Below the pieces are notes generated by a model. It was not told where the DNA came from, ran no database searches, and worked only from the letters and a program-made list of their open reading frames with translations. A stretch of 64,000 nucleotides of DNA. Source: Paraburkholderia phosphatilytica. Lineage in GTDB: Bacteria; Pseudomonadota; Gammaproteobacteria; Burkholderiales; Burkholderiaceae. The translations under genes and the position numbers were made by a program. The stretch lies in the NCBI RefSeq assembly GCF_003443895.1, contig NZ_QQOA01000014.1:105960-169959 (forward strand). The letters are read 5' to 3'. This document shows positions 61,293 to 64,000 of the stretch, one piece after another (the stretch's first letter is position 1; every line of letters begins with the position of its first letter).

Positions 61293-62687
61293 ATGTCCAC
61301 ATGGAAGCCGGACCCAACCTTCTACCCATCCGCACGCATGGCGAGCAGCGCGCCGAAGGAAACGCTCGCGTACGTCGCGACGTTCGATCCGACGCGGCAG
61401 ATGCCCGATGCCCTCGACGTGGTCGACATCGAACGCGGGTCGTCCACCTACGGCACCGTCGCCGGCCGCGTGCCGATGCCCAATACCGGCGACGAGCTGC
61501 ATCACTTCGGCTGGAACGCGTGCAGCTCATGCCTGTGTCCAAACGCGCCGCATCCGCATTCGGAGCGGCGCTATCTCGTTGTGCCCGGTTTGCGTTCATC
61601 GCGGATTCATATCATCGACACCAAACCCGATCCGCATCAGCCGAAAATCGTTCGCGTGCTCGAACCCGATGAAGTCGCGCACCGCGCGGGCTACACACGT
61701 CCTCATACCGTGCATTGCGGCCCCGAAGGCATCTACGTCGTTTCGCTCGCCAATGCGGAAGGCGAAGCGCCGGGCGGCATCTTCCTGATGGATCACGAGA
61801 CCTTCGACATTCGTGGGCAATGGGAAATCGATCGCGGACCACAGCAGCTCGCGTATGACGGCTGGTGGCACCTGGGCTTCGATACGGTCGTGACGAGCGA
61901 ATGGGGCTTGCCCGCAACCTTTGAAAACGGTCTCGTGCCCGAGGTGCTGCTGGGCGGCAACTATGGCCACCGCCTGCACTTCTGGGATCTGCACTCGCGC
62001 AAGCACAAGCAGGTGATCGATTTCGGCGCGGAAAACCAGCTCGTGTTCGAGCTGCGGCCCGCGCACGATCCGACGCGTCCTTATGGGTTCGTCAATTCCG
62101 TGATCAGCCTGAAGGATCTGTCCGCATCGATCTGGACGTGGTATCGCGATGGCGATCAGTGGGCCGCGCGCAAGATCATCGAGATTCCCGCCGAACCCGC
62201 CGACCCCGATCTGTTGCCGCCGATGCTCAAGAGCTTTGGTGCGGTGCCGCCGCTGGTGACGGACATCGCGCTGTCGCTCGACGACCGCTTCCTCTATGTG
62301 TCGTGCTGGGGCACCGGCGACCTGCGGCAATACGACGTGTCGAATCCGGATGCGCCGAAACTGACCGGCAATATCCGCATTGGCGGCATCGTCTCTCGCG
62401 CAACGCATCCGAAGGCCGGTGGCCGCAAGCTCAACGGTGGCCCGCAGATGGTCGAGGTCAGTCGTGACGGCAGCCGCGTCTATTTCACCAACTCGCTCTA
62501 TGGCGTAATCGACGAGCAGTTCTACCCTGACGGCATCGACGGCTGGATGGTGAAGCTCGATGCGGCGCCGGACGGCGGCCTCACGTTCGACGATTCCTTT
62601 TTCGTCGAGTGGCCGAAGACACATCGGCCCCATCAGATCAGGCTCGAAGGGGGCGATGCGTCATCCGATTCGTACTGCTATCCATAA
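61293..62687 (+). CDS. SBP56-family protein, probable methanethiol oxidase
   Basis: 464 residues, GGGAG upstream. The selenium-binding/methanethiol-oxidase family features are a Cys-rich loop HHFGWNACSSCLC near 69-81, then HPHSERRYLVVPGLRSSRIHIID, GGNYGHRLHFWDL near 222-234, and MVEVSRDGSRVYFTNSLYG near 389-407. These proteins are seven-bladed propellers that bind copper and oxidise methanethiol to formaldehyde, H2S and H2O2. Bacterial MTOs with a signal peptide are periplasmic; this one has none visible, so it may be cytoplasmic. A membrane protein gene follows directly. Confidence 0.9.
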   Translation: MSTWKPDPTFYPSARMASSAPKETLAYVATFDPTRQMPDALDVVDIERGSSTYGTVAGRVPMPNTGDELHHFGWNACSSCLCPNAPHPHSERRYLVVPGLRSSRIHIIDTKPDPHQPKIVRVLEPDEVAHRAGYTRPHTVHCGPEGIYVVSLANAEGEAPGGIFLMDHETFDIRGQWEIDRGPQQLAYDGWWHLGFDTVVTSEWGLPATFENGLVPEVLLGGNYGHRLHFWDLHSRKHKQVIDFGAENQLVFELRPAHDPTRPYGFVNSVISLKDLSASIWTWYRDGDQWAARKIIEIPAEPADPDLLPPMLKSFGAVPPLVTDIALSLDDRFLYVSCWGTGDLRQYDVSNPDAPKLTGNIRIGGIVSRATHPKAGGRKLNGGPQMVEVSRDGSRVYFTNSLYGVIDEQFYPDGIDGWMVKLDAAPDGGLTFDDSFFVEWPKTHRPHQIRLEGGDASSDSYCYP

Positions 62688-62702
62688 TGCAGTGTGATCG
62701 AG

Positions 62703-63371
62703 ATGTCTACGTTCTTCGTCAGCGATTCGGTCGGCGCGTGGGCGAGCGTCGTCGGTAGCGGGATCTTTCACGGCATCAACCCGGCGACGGGCTGGCTCTT
62801 CGCCACCGCGATCGGGCTTCAGCGCGGCAGCCGCACCGCGCTCTGGATGGCGTTGCCACCGCTTGCGCTAGGCCATGCTCTATCAATTCTGCTGCTGACA
62901 GGCTCCGTTGCACTGCTCAGCAGCTGGTCAACGCTGCTGCCGCTGCATCTGATGTTGGGAGCATTACTGATGGGATGGGCGTGTTATCAGCATGTGTACG
63001 GGCATCGGCATCGCGCCCGTGTCGGCATGACTGCCGGGTTCGCTGGACTCACGCTGTGGTCGGCGGTCATGGCGACCATGCATGGCGCCGGTTTGATGTT
63101 GACGCCTGCCTTACTGTCGGTTTGCGGCGGTGCCGGCACCGGCGTTCCAGATGGGTCCGGACACGGTAGCGCCTTCGATCTCGCGCTTTTCGCCCCGCTC
63201 CAGTTCGCTGTCGTGCATACCGTGGTCATGACCGCGACGACCGCTGTTATTGCCGTCGCCGCGTACGAATATTTTGGCCTCGGCCTGCTTCGACGTGGCT
63301 GGATCAACTTCAACTGGCTCTGGAGCGGCGCACTCGCGACGACAGGTGCCTGGCTGATCTTCAGCGGCTGA
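62703..63371 (+). CDS. Membrane protein associated with the methanethiol oxidase
   Basis: 222 residues from ATG 62703 (a GTG at 62694 is also in frame). Six hydrophobic helices. The motif GIFHGINPATGWLFATAIGLQRG near residues 19-42 and ALGHALSILLL, TMHGAGLM and a later VVHTVVM place His residues in or near helices, which suggests a metal or proton path. Sixteen bases separate it from the SBP56 gene, so they form a two-gene unit. Copper delivery or thiol transport are guesses from context only. Confidence 0.75.
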   Translation: MSTFFVSDSVGAWASVVGSGIFHGINPATGWLFATAIGLQRGSRTALWMALPPLALGHALSILLLTGSVALLSSWSTLLPLHLMLGALLMGWACYQHVYGHRHRARVGMTAGFAGLTLWSAVMATMHGAGLMLTPALLSVCGGAGTGVPDGSGHGSAFDLALFAPLQFAVVHTVVMTATTAVIAVAAYEYFGLGLLRRGWINFNWLWSGALATTGAWLIFSG

Positions 63372-63626
63372 CCAGGTTCGCTATCGCACGCAACGCGAGG
63401 CCGGTCACTTGCGAACCATCGTACTGTCACCTATAACTAGCCTGACATATATTCGCAAAAGCGGGTTGTCGTGAACTCCGGGCGCGTGTTTTCCGCACGA
63501 TCGCTTCGGAGTGTTATGCATTGTCAATTTCTTTCGACGCGTGTGGACTGCGTCATCTCGATCCACTAAGCTGCATCCCCGCGGACGCACCACCTGTGTC
63601 CGCGCTTACTAAGGGAGTTATCGACC
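63372..63626. other. Intergenic region before the small stress-type gene
   Basis: 255 bases, more AT-rich than the surroundings, with GGGAG just before the next ATG. A TTGTCA at 63521-63526 may be a -35 box but the -10 is poor. No gene seen. Confidence 0.45.
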
Positions 63627-63881
63627 ATGCAACACGGCCTCATTGCCTGGATCATTATCGGTGCGATCGCCGGCTGGCTCGCGGGCGTCCTCGTCAAGGG
63701 CGGCGGCTTCGGCCTGATCGTCGACATCATCGTCGGCATTGTCGGTGCCTTCATTGGCGGCTGGCTCGCCGGCGTACTCGGCATCCATCTGGGCGGCGGC
63801 TGGATCGGCTCGATCATCACCGCGGTGATCGGCGCCGTGATCCTGCTCTTCATCATCAGGCTCATCCGACGCGGCACATAG
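63627..63881 (+). CDS. GlsB/YeaQ/YmgE-family small membrane protein
   Basis: 84 residues, GGGAG upstream. Three Gly-rich membrane helices with GAIAGWLAGVLVKGGGFGLI, then DIIVGIVGAFIGGWLAGVLG and GSIITAVIGAVILLFIIRLIR: the transglycosylase-associated (GlsB) pattern. Members are stress-induced in several bacteria; no enzymatic function is proven. Single-gene unit. Confidence 0.92.
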   Translation: MQHGLIAWIIIGAIAGWLAGVLVKGGGFGLIVDIIVGIVGAFIGGWLAGVLGIHLGGGWIGSIITAVIGAVILLFIIRLIRRGT

Positions 63882-64000
63882 CACACCGCGCTACCCGCTT
63901 TCGCTGGTAAGCGCCTCGCGAAGGCCGTCCGCAATCCGGCGCGCACGTGAGGCATGATCGGGTATCGGGCGGTCGTGTTGGCCCGCTGGCAATCAGCCCG
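63882..64000. other. Right edge, no assignable gene
   Basis: 119 bases with no convincing coding sequence. An ATG at 63954 (GTGAGGC before it) opens a frame that runs off the window, giving MIGYRAVVLARWQSA; too short to judge. Confidence 0.4.

Noticed and set aside
63954..64000. Possible gene start running off the right edge
   Set aside because: Only 15 codons are visible; it cannot be told from a chance frame.
1..64000. CRISPR arrays, tRNA or rRNA genes, insertion sequences, integrase or phage genes
   Set aside because: None was seen: no spaced direct repeats, no transposase or integrase motifs and no recognisable RNA genes.

Overview
The window is GC-rich, densely coded bacterial DNA, very probably from a Burkholderiaceae betaproteobacterium of the Paraburkholderia/Burkholderia/Caballeronia type. 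This is inferred from the gene families and their pairings: a liu leucine-degradation operon with a divergent TetR regulator, cioAB with a DUF2474-like small protein, a complete mdc malonate decarboxylase operon, a beta-type Fur box, and many solitary LysR/AraC/GntR regulator-transporter pairs. I saw no rRNA, tRNA, CRISPR array, insertion sequence or phage gene. The content looks like the accessory and metabolic part of a chromosome or second replicon.

Layout. 1-1.7 kb: a beta-propeller gene cut by the left edge, then a PhnD-like binding protein. 1.7-8.5 kb: isovaleryl-CoA to methylglutaconyl-CoA degradation (liuA-B-C-D on the minus strand) with a divergent TetR gene (LiuQ-like). 8.5-11.6 kb: an orphan protein with a pre-toxin-like hydrophobic segment, a lone sulfonate-type binding protein and a small MscS channel. 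11.8-16.9 kb: a Baeyer-Villiger monooxygenase, an SDR, a predicted metal-dependent hydrolase and an epoxide-hydrolase-like protein in one run, with a convergent glycolipid-binding-domain gene. 17-19.1 kb: urea transporter, class II aldolase and a 4-oxalocrotonate tautomerase homologue. 19.2-22.2 kb: a cyanide-insensitive bd-type oxidase (cioAB plus a DUF2474-like gene) behind an FNR/ANR-type box.

22.5-31.4 kb is the least familiar part. It holds a NarL-type response regulator, a small membrane gene broken by one in-frame TAG, a hybrid histidine kinase, a divergent sigma-factor-like protein, a 1123-residue GMC oxidoreductase/alpha-beta hydrolase fusion and an unknown six-helix membrane protein. 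31.4-33 kb: an ICMT-family methyltransferase and an arylamine N-acetyltransferase. 33.2-41.4 kb: a Fur-box-controlled run encoding an OprB-type porin, a secreted propeller protein, a Tat-exported DyP/EfeB peroxidase and a complete Fe(III) ABC transporter, which together look like an outer-membrane-to-cytoplasm iron (possibly haem-iron) uptake route.

41.4-44.9 kb: an AraC/LysE pair and a LysR/EamA pair. 45-53.8 kb: an MFS transporter divergent from a GntR regulator followed by mdcABCDEGH (malonate to acetate plus CO2). 53.8-57 kb: an AlkB-like dioxygenase, a RutE-like nitroreductase, a small membrane protein and a YkuE-type phosphoesterase. 57.1-61.1 kb: an ACS-family MFS transporter and a GH31 glucosidase. 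61.2-63.4 kb: a SBP56/methanethiol oxidase with a partner membrane protein. 63.6 kb: a GlsB/YeaQ-type small membrane protein. Start codons were set by ribosome-binding sites and family N-termini; family names come from reading the proteins, not from a database search.
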